Origin: Lachnospiraceae bacterium
GTDB taxonomy: Bacteria > Bacillota > Clostridia > Lachnospirales > Lachnospiraceae
DNA length: 57,992 nt
NCBI GenBank assembly: GCA_015057825.1
Contig: SVDN01000015.1
Coordinates: forward strand, 1-57,992
Reading direction: 5' to 3'
Both the position numbers and the translations under genes were made by a program. This document shows, one piece after another, positions 8,107 through 17,544 of the stretch (positions are counted from its first letter, which is position 1; each line of letters begins with the position of its first letter). Below the pieces are notes generated by a model that worked only from the letters and a program-made list of their open reading frames with translations, made no database searches and was not told the DNA's origin.

Positions 8107-8382
8107 TACGGAGTATTTTAAAAAACTTGCTTTTGCTCCGTAGATTCTTTTATATTTGAACGGAGATTATTGCATTTTTCCTTTTTGCTACGTTTTATTA
8201 TATTTTGTTTTCTGTAACAATACGGAGCAACGAACAAAAAACTTGTTTGCTCCGTTAAGTTTTGTTTACATAATATTTCTTTGTACGGAGCATACGCAAG
8301 AATTCAGTTTTTCTCCGTATCCGGTAATTAATTAGCAAGTTATAATACGGAGCAAATACAAAATATTGTATTTGCTCCGTAT
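8107..8382. repeat. Array of five related hairpins (TACGGAGCAAA / TTTGCTCCGTA) at about 62-nt spacing
   Basis: Imperfect inverted repeats with shared ends TACGGAG...CTCCGTA lie at 8107-8142, 8159-8194, 8222-8255, 8284-8319 and 8345-8382. Starts are 52-63 nt apart and the spacers are unrelated and AT-rich. The last has a perfect 16-bp stem with a 6-nt loop followed by TTTT, so it could end a plus-strand transcript. No gene is visible between the riboswitch promoter and the serA terminator. Function unknown. Confidence 0.75.
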
Positions 8383-8498
8383 TTTTCAGGAATTTCTTGC
8401 TCAAAATACTTCTTTTGCAGGGTACTCGAATGTCTTATTATTCGAATGGCGAATGTGGGCCGTTTAAAAACAAATATTATATTTGCGACATAAGAAAA

Positions 8499-8526
8499 GC
8501 GGCACCTCAATATATGAAGTGCCGCC
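8499..8526 (-). terminator. Terminator after serA
   Basis: The hairpin GCGGCAC...GTGCCGC is followed on the minus strand by TTTTCTT. It carries the shared GGCGGCAC arm. Confidence 0.75.
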
Positions 8527-8535
8527 TTTTTGCAA

Positions 8536-9699
8536 TTATTTTGTAATAACTCTTACTCTCTTAACGCCCTCTAATGCTTTCAATTTCTCAATTACTGCAT
8601 CTGTTGGTGCTGTGTCTGAGTCAATCATTGTGTAAGCGTTGTCGCCTTTTGATTTGTTCAAAAGGTCTGAGATGTTGATGTGCTCATCACCGTAAACAGA
8701 AGTAAATGTTGCGATAGCATTTGGTTTGTTTTCGTGAAGAATTGTTACACGGAAGTTCTTGCACATACCCATATCGCAGTTAGGGAAGTTTACTGAGTTA
8801 GTGATGTTACCGTTTTCGATGTAATCTCTAACCTGTTTGCAAGCCATCTGTGCACAGTTGTCTTCAGATTCTTCTGTTGATGCACCAAGGTGAGGGATGC
8901 AGATTGTGTTCTTCATCTTGATTGATTTAGCGTTAGGGAAATCAGTAACATAAGTTTTTACGATACCTTCTTCAATAGCCCATGCCATATCATCATCATT
9001 TACAAGAGTTCCTCTTGCAAAGTTAAGAACTGTCATACCCTTCTTCATCTGTTTGAATGCTTCTTTGTTAAGCATGCCCTTTGTTGATTCAAGTGCAGGA
9101 AGATGAAGTGTAATAAAATCGCAAGTAGCAAAGATTTCTTCAATCTTGCTTACGTGTTTAACTGATTTTGTAAGGCTCCATGCGTTTGAAACAGAGATAT
9201 ATGGGTCGTATCCGTATACTTCCATACCAAGTCTTGTGCATGTGTTTGCAACTCTGATACCGATAGCGCCAAGACCGATAACACCGATTTTCTTACCGCC
9301 GGCTTCAGTACCAACAAACTGTTTTTTGCCTTTTTCTACTGTTTTTTCGATGTCAGGGTCGTCTTTTAAAGTATTAACCCAGTTTGAACCATCGATTAAA
9401 TTTCTTGTTGATGCAAGCATACCTGCAATAACAAGTTCTTTAACACCGTTAGCGTTTGCGCCCGGTGTGTTGAATACAACGATACCTTTGTCTGAGCATC
9501 TGTCGATAGGAATGTTGTTAACTCCGGCACCTGCTCTTGCTATAGCTTCGAGTTTATCCGAAAGTTCCATTTCCTTCATCTCAGCACTTCTAACCAAGAT
9601 GATTTCAGCATCGTTTGCATCATCAATTACTTTATAATCATCCGAAAAGCTGTCCATACCAACGGCAGCAATGGGATTTAAGCATTTAATATTGTACAT
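8536..9699 (-). CDS. serA: D-3-phosphoglycerate dehydrogenase
   Basis: 387 residues. It oxidises 3-phosphoglycerate with NAD, the first step of serine synthesis. The NAD-binding GLGAIG is at residues 142-147, the catalytic Arg lies in NFARGTLVND and the catalytic His in CIPHLGAST. A C-terminal ACT domain (about 315-387) would sense serine. The length fits the short serA type that has an ACT domain but no intervening domain. It begins one base after the serC stop, so the pair is translationally linked, and it ends in a terminator at 8499. Confidence 0.93.
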   Translation of the reverse strand: MYNIKCLNPIAAVGMDSFSDDYKVIDDANDAEIILVRSAEMKEMELSDKLEAIARAGAGVNNIPIDRCSDKGIVVFNTPGANANGVKELVIAGMLASTRNLIDGSNWVNTLKDDPDIEKTVEKGKKQFVGTEAGGKKIGVIGLGAIGIRVANTCTRLGMEVYGYDPYISVSNAWSLTKSVKHVSKIEEIFATCDFITLHLPALESTKGMLNKEAFKQMKKGMTVLNFARGTLVNDDDMAWAIEEGIVKTYVTDFPNAKSIKMKNTICIPHLGASTEESEDNCAQMACKQVRDYIENGNITNSVNFPNCDMGMCKNFRVTILHENKPNAIATFTSVYGDEHINISDLLNKSKGDNAYTMIDSDTAPTDAVIEKLKALEGVKRVRVITK

Positions 9700-9700
9700 C

Positions 9701-10783
9701 TTATTTGTTCTCCATTTCGAATTTCTTCATAAATTCAACTAACTTTTCAACGCCTTCGATTGGCATAGCATTGTAGATACTTGCTCTCATACCGCCGACT
9801 GTTCTGTGACCTTTAAGGTTTTCGAAACCTGCAGCTTTAGATTCTTTAACGAATTTAGCATCTAATTCTTCGTTGCCTGTTACGAAAGGAACGTTCATAA
9901 GTGAACGGCTTTCTTTTTCAACAGTGCCTTTGAAAAGTTTGCTTTCATCAAGATAATCGTAAAGGATGTTTGCTTTCTTTACATTGTGCTCTTTCATTGC
10001 TTCAAGGCCACCCATTTTCTTGATCCATTTGAATACAAGACCGCAGATGTAGATACCCCAGCATGGAGGTGTGTTGTAAAGAGAATCGTTGTCTGCCTGT
10101 GTTTTCCACTTAAGCATTGTAGGTGTTCCCCCTAAAACATCATCTGTAATAAGGTCTTCACGAATAATATCAATAACTACGCCGGCAGGTCCAACGTTTT
10201 TCTGTACGCCGCCGTAAACAACTCCGTATTTGGAAACATCGATAGGTTCGGATAAGAAGCAGGAGGAGACATCCGAAACGAGAAGTTTTCCTTTTGTGTT
10301 AGGAAGTGTTTTAAACTTAGTTCCGTAAATTGTGTTGTTTTCGCAGATGTAAACGTAGTCGGCATCAGGACTGATATCAAGATCCGAACAATCAGGGATG
10401 TAAGAGAAAGTCTTGTCTGCCGATGAAGCAACTTCGTTAACTTTACCGTATTTCTTTGCTTCTGCAGCTGCTTTCTTAGCCCACTGACCTGTGATAATGT
10501 AATCTGCTACTTTGTTTTTCATAAGGTTCATAGGTACTGCAGCGAACTGCTGTGAAGCACCACCCTGTAAGAATAAAACTTTGTAATTGTCAGGAATACC
10601 CATAAGATCGCGGATATCTGCTGTAGCTGTGTCGATGATGTCCTGGAACATTTTAGATCTGTGGCTCATCTCCATAACGCTCATTCCGCATCCTTTGTAA
10701 TCCATCATGTCTTTGGCAGCTTCCTGTAAAACCTCTTCAGGCAATACTGCCGGTCCGGCTGAAAAATTGTAAACTCTAGCCAT
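9701..10783 (-). CDS. serC: Phosphoserine aminotransferase
   Basis: 360 residues. It transaminates 3-phosphohydroxypyruvate to phosphoserine with PLP. ATG 10783 is chosen because AAGGAGGAAAC precedes it and the family begins with (R)VYNFSAGPA. The PLP lysine is in GGVQKNVGPAG, and SVMEMSHRS and the C-terminal GGMRASIYNA are family hallmarks. It is first gene of a serC-serA operon, giving the first two steps of serine synthesis; serB is not nearby. Confidence 0.93.
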   Translation of the reverse strand: MARVYNFSAGPAVLPEEVLQEAAKDMMDYKGCGMSVMEMSHRSKMFQDIIDTATADIRDLMGIPDNYKVLFLQGGASQQFAAVPMNLMKNKVADYIITGQWAKKAAAEAKKYGKVNEVASSADKTFSYIPDCSDLDISPDADYVYICENNTIYGTKFKTLPNTKGKLLVSDVSSCFLSEPIDVSKYGVVYGGVQKNVGPAGVVIDIIREDLITDDVLGGTPTMLKWKTQADNDSLYNTPPCWGIYICGLVFKWIKKMGGLEAMKEHNVKKANILYDYLDESKLFKGTVEKESRSLMNVPFVTGNEELDAKFVKESKAAGFENLKGHRTVGGMRASIYNAMPIEGVEKLVEFMKKFEMENK

Positions 10784-11003
10784 TTTTTGTTTCCTCCTTC
10801 TTGTTTGCCTTCCATCAGGCAAACCGCTTCCTTAAATTTAATATTTTATTTATAACTCAAGGTTTGCTAAAAGATTGATAATTTTTTAACAAACTCGCGT
10901 TACCTACTATTATAGCAAATACGCCTAATATATGTTGTATTATTTTTAAAGCAATTTGTCAAGCAATTCAGTAATAGTCAACAATTTTGGTTTTCGTTGA
11001 TTT

Positions 11004-11032
11004 GGCGGCACTCTTTAAAATTATGTCGCCGC
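11004..11032 (+). terminator. Terminator-like hairpin in the serC upstream gap
   Basis: GGCGGCAC...GTCGCCGC is imperfect, with TTTTGTTA on the plus-strand side. It does not follow any plus-strand gene, so it is an orphan member of the GGCGGCAC hairpin family. Confidence 0.4.
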
Positions 11033-11082
11033 TTTTGTTAGATGTATAATATTTGATTTTTACACGCATATTGTGAGATTTT

Positions 11083-11222
11083 AGAACAACTTGGAAAATC
11101 TACATAATCCAGCAAGGATTGGACAGGACGTCCAATCCAAGCGAACAGTGAGACAGGATGTCGAATGTGAGCTGTTTGCGGACTAATATAAAAAAATAAA
11201 ATGATTTTCCATTAGTTGTTCT
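11083..11222 (+). other. Structured element: long closing stem with two inner hairpins
   Basis: An outer stem pairs 11083-11100 (AGAACAAC, GGAAAATC) with 11203-11222 (GATTTTCC, GTTGTTCT). Inside are a perfect hairpin GGATTGGA/TCCAATCC (11116-11138) and GCGAACAG/CTGTTTGC (11141-11179), whose one mismatch is a G-U pair in plus-strand RNA. The rest of the 10784-11314 gap holds no gene. It could be a structured RNA or a miniature mobile element. Confidence 0.5.
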
Positions 11223-11274
11223 TAAGCGAACAATCAGCGAGTAAAAACAAATATTATACAGATAACAGTAAAAA

Positions 11275-11302
11275 GGCGACACAAGCATATCAAAGTGCCG
11301 CC
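11275..11302 (-). terminator. Terminator after ilvB
   Basis: On the minus strand GGCGGCACTTTG...TGTCGCC is followed by TTTTT, 12 bases beyond the ilvB stop. Confidence 0.75.
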
Positions 11303-11314
11303 TGATATTTTTTA

Positions 11315-12994
11315 TTATTTATTTGCCAAATCACTCTCATCGAATACTTCGGAAATTGCCGCTCCCGGTGCAACCATTGGGAATACTTTGTCATCTTCTT
11401 CGATAACGCATTCCACAAGTACAGGCTTATTCATCTTAATAGCCTTCTTAAGCACCTTCTCGCATTCTTCCGGCTTAGTGATTTTCAAAGCTTCCGCACC
11501 CATAGCCTGAGCAAGTTTGCAGAAGTCAACTTTATCATTAAGTGTTGTGTAAGAATACCTCTGTCCGTAAAAAAGATTCTGCCACTGTCTTACCATACCC
11601 AAAACGTGGTTGTTGATAACAACCTGGATAATAGGCACATCATAACGTGTAGCTGTTGCAATCTCGTTCATGTTCATACGGAAGCAACCATCACCGGCGA
11701 TGTTGATAACAGTCTTGTCCGGATTGGCAATCTTGGCACCTATACTTGCGCCCAAACCATAGCCCATGGTACCGAGGCCTCCGCTTGTAAGAAGCTGTTT
11801 AGGCTGTTTGTATTTGTAATACTGAGCAGCCCACATCTGATGCTGACCAACTTCCGTTGTGATGATGGCATCGCCTTTTGTAAGCTTGTAGAGAGTCTCG
11901 ATAACCATAGGACCCGTAAGCTTTTCTTTGTTGTATTCCAAAGGCATGTCGTATTTGTAACCCAAAATGTGGTTAACCCAAGATGATTTCTTTGAAGGTT
12001 TAACCGAAGTATTGATAAGTTTCAATACTTCTTTCGCATCACCTACAACACTTGCGTTTGAACGAATATTTTTGTTGATTTCAACATCATCTATATCGAT
12101 GTGAAGAACCTTTGCGTTTTTGGCAAATTTCTTTTTATTACCCGTAACACGATCGGAAAATCTTGCACCGATTGTAATAAGTAAATCGCATTCCGTAACG
12201 GCAAGGTTTGCGGCCTTTGTACCGTGCATACCAAGCATGCCGAGATAGAAATCGTTTTCTCCCGGGAAAGCACCTTTACCCATTAAAGTATCGCAAACAG
12301 GCGCATCTATAAGCTTAACAAGCTCTATGATTTCAGGCTGTGCTTCCGACCAAGCTGCACCACCGCCCAAAAGAACGATAGGTTTTTTGGATTCGTTAAT
12401 CATGGCAACGGCCTTCATAACGTCTTCTGCTTTTACATTTGACACATCCGGTGTGATAGCTTCCGGTTTTACAGGCTTGTATTCGCATTTGTCCGCTGTA
12501 GCGTCCTTTGTGATATCCACGAGAACAGGACCTTTTCTACCGCTTTGAGCAATTTTAAATGCTCTTCTTAAGGTGTCTGCCAATGTCTTAACATCTTTAA
12601 CGATAAAGTTGTGTTTTGTCATAGGCATTGTGGCACCTACGATATCGATTTCCTGGAAGCCGTCTGTACCGAGCATTGGTTTTGCAACGTTTGCCGTAAT
12701 AAATACAACCGGGATAGAATCCATGTAAGCTGTGGCAATACCTGTAATAAGGTTTGTTGCACCCGGTCCGCTTGTTGCAAAGCAGACGCCGACCTTACCC
12801 GTAGATCTGGCATATCCGTCTGCTGCATGAGCGGCACCCTGCTCATGAGAAGAAAGATAATGCGTTATCTCATCCGAATGTTTGTAGAGTTCATCGTAAA
12901 TGTTTAGAATGGTACCACCCGGGTAACCAAAGACAGTGTCAACACCCTGTTCTTTTAAACATTCAATTACTATTTCTGATCCTGTTAACTGCAT
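11315..12994 (-). CDS. ilvB: Acetolactate synthase large subunit
   Basis: 559 residues. It is a thiamine-diphosphate enzyme condensing two pyruvates, or pyruvate and 2-ketobutyrate, for valine, leucine and isoleucine synthesis. The catalytic Glu lies in LSSHEQGAAHAADGYAR, and the ThDP/Mg motif is GDGCFRMNMNE...VINN. ATG 12994 is preferred over an in-frame GTG three codons upstream, because AAGGAG lies eight bases before the ATG and partly overlaps the GTG. It follows ilvD by 128 bp. No regulatory subunit (ilvN/ilvH) is adjacent, so the small subunit must be elsewhere or absent. Confidence 0.92.
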   Translation of the reverse strand: MQLTGSEIVIECLKEQGVDTVFGYPGGTILNIYDELYKHSDEITHYLSSHEQGAAHAADGYARSTGKVGVCFATSGPGATNLITGIATAYMDSIPVVFITANVAKPMLGTDGFQEIDIVGATMPMTKHNFIVKDVKTLADTLRRAFKIAQSGRKGPVLVDITKDATADKCEYKPVKPEAITPDVSNVKAEDVMKAVAMINESKKPIVLLGGGAAWSEAQPEIIELVKLIDAPVCDTLMGKGAFPGENDFYLGMLGMHGTKAANLAVTECDLLITIGARFSDRVTGNKKKFAKNAKVLHIDIDDVEINKNIRSNASVVGDAKEVLKLINTSVKPSKKSSWVNHILGYKYDMPLEYNKEKLTGPMVIETLYKLTKGDAIITTEVGQHQMWAAQYYKYKQPKQLLTSGGLGTMGYGLGASIGAKIANPDKTVINIAGDGCFRMNMNEIATATRYDVPIIQVVINNHVLGMVRQWQNLFYGQRYSYTTLNDKVDFCKLAQAMGAEALKITKPEECEKVLKKAIKMNKPVLVECVIEEDDKVFPMVAPGAAISEVFDESDLANK

Positions 12995-13122
12995 TTCTTT
13001 CACTCCTTAAATTACGGGATTCTTCCCTTTTTTGTGTAAAGTCCCCCAACATTACACAATTAAACTGCTTAATACCCTTAATTCCCAAGCTTCTTTCGGG
13101 ACGTGACCATCGTCACATCAAA

Positions 13123-14796
13123 CTATGCTTCAGGGAGTTTAAGTATAGCACCCTTATCTGCGCTTGTAACAAGTGCTGCATATCTTGAAAGAGCACCTGT
13201 TTTGATTTTAGCTTCTCTTGGTTTCCACTCTGCTTTTCTCTTGGCAAATTCTTCATCCGAAACCACGAAGTCGATTTTGTTTGCATTTATATCGATTTTA
13301 ATAATATCTCCGTCTTTAACGAATGCGATAGGTCCGCCTACCGCAGCTTCCGGTGAAACGTGACCGATAGCGGCACCTCTTGTAGCACCCGAGAAACGAC
13401 CGTCTGTAATAAGAGCAACGCTTGAGCCAAGGCCCATACCAACGATAGCTGATGTAGGATTGAGCATTTCTCTCATACCAGGGCCGCCTTTAGGACCTTC
13501 GTATCTGATAACAACAACGTCACCTGCAACAATTTTGCCACCGAAGATAGCTTCGATTGCATCTTCTTCCGAATCGAATACTTTTGCAGGACCTTCATGA
13601 ACAAGCATTTCAGGTGCAACCGCAGAACGTTTAACAACGCATGTATCCGGTGCAAGGTTACCGCGAAGAACTGCGATACCGCCTGTCTCTGAATATGGAT
13701 TTTCAATCGGTCTGATTGTTTCAGGATCACGGTTAACCGCATGCTCAATGTTTTCTTTAACAGTCTTACCTGTAGCTGTAATAATATCTGTATGAAGGAG
13801 TCCCTTCTTATCAAGTTCTTTCATTACTGCGTAAACACCGCCGGCTCTGTTTAAGTCTTCCATAAATGTCTGACCTGCAGGAGCAAGGTGGCAAAGGTTA
13901 GGTGTTTTAGCGCTGATGTCGTTTGCAATGTCAAGGTTGATTTCAACGCCTGCTTCGTGAGCGATTGCAGGAAGGTGAAGCATTGAGTTTGTTGAGCAAC
14001 CAAGAGCCATATCGATTGTAAGAGCATTTTCGAATGCTTTTTCATTCATAATATCGCGAGGTTTGATGTCTTTTTCGATGAGTTCCATAATCTTCATACC
14101 TGCGTGTTTAGCAAGTCTGATTCTTTCTGAATATGGAGCAGGAATTGTACCGTTTCCTTCAAGACCCATACCGATAGCTTCCGTTAAGCAGTTCATTGAG
14201 TTAGCTGTATACATACCCGAGCATGAACCGCATGATGGACATGCATGTTCTTCAACATCTTCGAGCTCTTCGGCTGTCATCTTACCTGCCTCGTAAGTAC
14301 CAACTGCCTCGAAAAGATTGGAAAGGCAGCTTCTTGTACCATCACTTAAAGTACCTGCAAGCATAGGACCGCCGCTTACGAAAACAGTAGGAACGTTAAC
14401 TCTGGCTGCTGCCATTAAAAGTCCCGGTACGTTCTTGTCACAGTTAGGAATCATAACAAGACCGTCAAACTGGTGAGCAATTGCCATAGCTTCTGTTGAA
14501 TCCGCAATAAGTTCTCTTGTAATAAGTGAATATTTCATTCCAACATGACCCATTGCGATACCGTCACAGACTGCGATTGCAGGGAATACAACAGGTGTAC
14601 CGCCTGCCATTGCAACACCCTGTTTAACTGCTGCCGTGATTTTGTCAAGGTTCATATGACCCGGAACGATTTCATTAAAAGAACTAACGATACCGATAAG
14701 CGGTTTCTCAAGTTCTTCTTTTGTATAACCAAGTGCGTTAAATAACGAACGATGTGGCGCCTGCTGTACGCCTTTTTTTGCTGCATCACTTTTCAT
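13123..14796 (-). CDS. ilvD: Dihydroxy-acid dehydratase
   Basis: 557 residues, the usual length. It is an Fe-S enzyme converting 2,3-dihydroxy-isovalerate or -methylvalerate to the 2-keto acid. ATG 14796 ([19 protein letters not shown]) is chosen for the GAGGT site nine bases upstream. Cluster-ligand cysteines are in [10 protein letters not shown] and [17 protein letters not shown]. The C-terminal hallmark is [11 protein letters not shown]. It is first gene of an ilvD-ilvB unit with a promoter at 14881-14909. Confidence 0.93.
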   Translation of the reverse strand: MKSDAAKKGVQQAPHRSLFNALGYTKEELEKPLIGIVSSFNEIVPGHMNLDKITAAVKQGVAMAGGTPVVFPAIAVCDGIAMGHVGMKYSLITRELIADSTEAMAIAHQFDGLVMIPNCDKNVPGLLMAAARVNVPTVFVSGGPMLAGTLSDGTRSCLSNLFEAVGTYEAGKMTAEELEDVEEHACPSCGSCSGMYTANSMNCLTEAIGMGLEGNGTIPAPYSERIRLAKHAGMKIMELIEKDIKPRDIMNEKAFENALTIDMALGCSTNSMLHLPAIAHEAGVEINLDIANDISAKTPNLCHLAPAGQTFMEDLNRAGGVYAVMKELDKKGLLHTDIITATGKTVKENIEHAVNRDPETIRPIENPYSETGGIAVLRGNLAPDTCVVKRSAVAPEMLVHEGPAKVFDSEEDAIEAIFGGKIVAGDVVVIRYEGPKGGPGMREMLNPTSAIVGMGLGSSVALITDGRFSGATRGAAIGHVSPEAAVGGPIAFVKDGDIIKIDINANKIDFVVSDEEFAKRKAEWKPREAKIKTGALSRYAALVTSADKGAILKLPEA

Positions 14797-14880
14797 AGTA
14801 ATTAACCTCGTATCTTTCTTTATTCTTTTGCCCGCCTTTTTCGATTTCACGAGCCGATTTCTTCTTTAATAATGTCTCAG

Positions 14881-14909
14881 ATTACATTCTAACATAGTTA
14901 GTATGTCAA
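14881..14909 (-). promoter_or_regulatory. Promoter of ilvD-ilvB with a palindrome in the spacer
   Basis: On the minus strand TTGACA (14904-14909), 17 bp, TGTAAT (14881-14886). The 13-bp palindrome CTAACATAGTTAG (14889-14901) lies between the boxes, a typical place for a repressor site. No T-box leader motif is visible. Confidence 0.6.
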
Positions 14910-14971
14910 TTAAAAGCTTAAAAGTGCATATAAATTGTATCTTTTAGGGACAATTTGGATTGCGCATATAA

Positions 14972-16054
14972 TTACAATCTTTCTACAATCAAGTCGCCCA
15001 TTTCCTTACATCCAACCTGTTTGCATCCATCTGACATTATGTCAACCGTGCGGTAGCCGTCTTTAAGGACAAGTCTTACGGCATTTTCAATGTCAGCCGC
15101 CGCATCATCCAAATCAAAGGAGTATTTAAGCATCATAGCTGCCGAAAGGATGGTTGCCACAGGGTTTGCAATGTCTTTGCCCGCAATGTCAGGGGCAGCG
15201 CCGTGGCTCGGCTCGTAAAGACCGAACTTGTCCTCGCGTAAAGATGCGCTGGAAAGCATTCCGATGGAACCGGTAATCATGCTGGCTTCGTCGGATAAAA
15301 TATCGCCAAACATATTTTCCGTAATAACCACGTCAAACTGTGCCGGGTCCTTAACAAGCTGCATTGCGCAGTTATCAACAAGCATGTGCTCCAATGTAAC
15401 CTCAGGATAGTCTTTTGCCACTTCCGTAACCACCTTAGACCAAAGTCTGGATGTATCAAGCACGTTTTGTTTATCGACGCTGATAACCTTTTTGCCGCGT
15501 TTCATGGCGATTTCGAAACCTTTTATTGCAATACGTCTGATTTCATTTTCGTCGTATTTTAATGTGTCGATGGCGGTTGTAACGCCATTCACCTCTTCAG
15601 TTTTTCTTTCTCCGAAATAAAGACCACCCGTAAGCTCTCTTACGATAATCATGTCGAAACCTTTGTCCGCAACTTCGGCTTTTAAAGGACATGCATCTTT
15701 AAGCTCGTCAAAAAGATATGCGGGACGAAGATTTGCAAAAAGGCCCAAACCCTTTCTGATAGCCAAAAGGCCCGCTTCGGGACGAAGATTAGGGGCAAGC
15801 TCGTACCATTTGTCTTTGCCGACAATGCCGCCCACCGCTCCTAAGAGAATCGCATCTTTTGTCTTAGCCTTTTCCAAAGTTTCTTTAGTTAAGGGCTCAC
15901 CGAACTTGTCGATAGAACAGCCGCCCATGTAGAGTTCTTCGTAAGTAATTTTATGACCGTACTTAGCCAGGGCAGCGTCAATAACCTTGCGCGCCTGTGC
16001 CACAATCTCCGGTCCGATACCGTCACCCGGTATAACTCCTACGTTAAATTCCAT
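14972..16054 (-). CDS. leuB: 3-isopropylmalate dehydrogenase
   Basis: 360 residues. It is an NAD-dependent oxidative decarboxylase of leucine synthesis. [13 protein letters not shown] is at the N-terminus, the substrate region is [10 protein letters not shown], and the metal/NAD region is [20 protein letters not shown] with [15 protein letters not shown]. Two consecutive ATGs (16057, 16054) follow AAAGGAG. The second has the better six-base spacing. leuA and leuCD are not in the window. It is separated from ilvD by 175 bp with the ilv promoter in between. Confidence 0.92.
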   Translation of the reverse strand: MEFNVGVIPGDGIGPEIVAQARKVIDAALAKYGHKITYEELYMGGCSIDKFGEPLTKETLEKAKTKDAILLGAVGGIVGKDKWYELAPNLRPEAGLLAIRKGLGLFANLRPAYLFDELKDACPLKAEVADKGFDMIIVRELTGGLYFGERKTEEVNGVTTAIDTLKYDENEIRRIAIKGFEIAMKRGKKVISVDKQNVLDTSRLWSKVVTEVAKDYPEVTLEHMLVDNCAMQLVKDPAQFDVVITENMFGDILSDEASMITGSIGMLSSASLREDKFGLYEPSHGAAPDIAGKDIANPVATILSAAMMLKYSFDLDDAAADIENAVRLVLKDGYRTVDIMSDGCKQVGCKEMGDLIVERL

Positions 16055-16352
16055 CATTTACTCCTTTCACTTTAGAATCTTAAATCCTGCGATTTAGCAC
16101 TTTAAAGCAAAACAAATAATCTTGAAAGATTTTCATGTTTCGATTTCAGTTCAATTTTAAGATTCTTAATTTGGAAAAGTTTTTGTTATTGCTTAAGATT
16201 ATCCAAAATGCGTGAATAATTAGTAATATGATAAACCATTGAAAAGATTATTTCAACAATAAATTTATTCACTTTTGTACATTAAGATAGGAAAATAATA
16301 CACTATGAAATTTCATCTTAAATGTGAATAAAATTCACTTAAAAGTCGAAAC
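16055..16352. other. AT-rich intergenic region upstream of leuB
   Basis: No gene is seen. It contains short inverted repeats such as GTGAATAAAATTCAC (16324-16338) and the core AATAAATTTATT near 16258. No T-box or leader-peptide signature was recognised. Confidence 0.5.
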
Positions 16353-16375
16353 AAAAAAGCGGCAAATGCCGCTTT
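16353..16375 (-). terminator. Terminator after the D-2-hydroxyacid dehydrogenase
   Basis: The hairpin AAGCGGC-ATTT-GCCGCTT is followed by TTTT on the minus strand, six bases past the stop. Confidence 0.8.
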
Positions 16376-16380
16376 CCAAT

Positions 16381-17385
16381 CTAATTATTAACCACATTTA
16401 CCGGCTTGCCATCCGCAAAAGCCTTGATATTTCCCGCAACCAAGGTGATAAGTCTCCTGCGGGCTTCAATGGATGCCCATGCCACATGAGGCGTCAAAAT
16501 CATGTTTTTGGCACTAAGATAAGGGTGCCCTACAGGCATCGGTTCAACAGTTAGCACGTCAATACCCGCTCCCGCAATCACATCATTATTAAGAGCGTCT
16601 TTTAAATCCTTTTCAACTATAACGCCACCGCGACATGTGTTAATAAGAAAAGCCGACGGCTTCATAAGCTTAAGAGTCTCTTTATTTACAATGCCTTCCG
16701 TCTCCTTTGTTAAGGCGCAGTGGAAGCTTAAGAAATCCGATTCTCTAAACAAAGTCTCCACATCCACCGCTTTCGGGCGCAGTCCGTCATCACAAAAAAT
16801 GTCAGCCTCAACAGGCGCTTTAGTTGCCACGAATGTTTTCGGAGTTCTGTTGTAGTAAATAACATTCATGCCGAAAGCCATGCCGATTTTAGCAACTTTG
16901 CTGCCGATGTTTCCAAGGCCGTAGATACCGAGGGTCTTACCCGTAAGCTCAAAAATAGGGTCCGCAAAATAGCTGAAAGTCCTGGCTCTTGTCCAGTCCC
17001 CCGCCTGCACGGATTTATCATACTTTGAAAGGCTTGTGGCAAATTCAAGGATCATGGCCCAGGTAAGGCCCGCCACACTGTCGGTGGAATATCCCGGCAC
17101 GTTAACCGCTAAAATGCCTCTTTTCTTAGCTTCTTCCAAGTCGATATTGTTATAACCGGTTGCAAAAACTCCCACCAATTTAAGGTTTGGCGCGGCATCG
17201 AAAACTTCAGCATCCAATACGGATTTGTTGGATATAATCACGTTTGCATCGTCACGTCTTACCACTTCCAAAATCTCTTCGTGGCTTAAAAGGTCGTAAC
17301 AAGTTGTATTTCCGAGGGATGTGATTTCTTCCAAAGAAACATCCCCGTTTGTAATTGTATTTGTGTCAAGTAAAACTATGTTCAT
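16381..17385 (-). CDS. D-2-hydroxyacid dehydrogenase (glycerate/hydroxypyruvate reductase type)
   Basis: 334 residues. ATG 17385 (MNIVLLDTN) is taken because the upstream extension is not family-like. The NAD-binding GLGNIGSKVAKIG is in the middle, and the catalytic Arg/His motifs are NTCRGGVIVEKDL and TPHVAWASIEARRRL. It resembles HprA-type enzymes that reduce hydroxypyruvate or glyoxylate. The substrate cannot be fixed from sequence. It is a separate gene from serA, with weak similarity outside the motifs. Two palindromes lie directly upstream. Confidence 0.8.
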   Translation of the reverse strand: MNIVLLDTNTITNGDVSLEEITSLGNTTCYDLLSHEEILEVVRRDDANVIISNKSVLDAEVFDAAPNLKLVGVFATGYNNIDLEEAKKRGILAVNVPGYSTDSVAGLTWAMILEFATSLSKYDKSVQAGDWTRARTFSYFADPIFELTGKTLGIYGLGNIGSKVAKIGMAFGMNVIYYNRTPKTFVATKAPVEADIFCDDGLRPKAVDVETLFRESDFLSFHCALTKETEGIVNKETLKLMKPSAFLINTCRGGVIVEKDLKDALNNDVIAGAGIDVLTVEPMPVGHPYLSAKNMILTPHVAWASIEARRRLITLVAGNIKAFADGKPVNVVNN

Positions 17386-17412
17386 GATAATCTCTTTTCT
17401 ACATATACTCAC

Positions 17413-17472
17413 AGTTGGTGACATTTTGACACCAACTTAAATTTTTAACCGGTCACTTAAGTAACCGGTTAA
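17413..17472. promoter_or_regulatory. Two adjacent palindromes upstream of the hydroxyacid dehydrogenase
   Basis: AGTTGGTG-n9-CACCAACT (17413-17437) is followed by a 28-bp near-perfect palindrome with TTAACCGGT arms around CTTAAG (17445-17472). Neither has a good U-tract on the minus strand, so operators are more likely than terminators. Confidence 0.5.
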
Positions 17473-17544
17473 TCATTCTTCCATCATATTCTATTACAAT
17501 TATTATATATTTGCCAGTATTGATTTAAATCAATCAAAGCAAAA

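Noticed and set aside
8107-8382. CRISPR array
   Set aside because: The units are palindromes with variable interiors and mismatched arms, spacers are AT-rich of 16-28 nt, and no cas genes are present.
13004-13122. Small gene or ilvN between ilvD and ilvB
   Set aside because: No frame with a start and a ribosome site; only short inverted repeats such as GTGAC-CATC-GTCAC.
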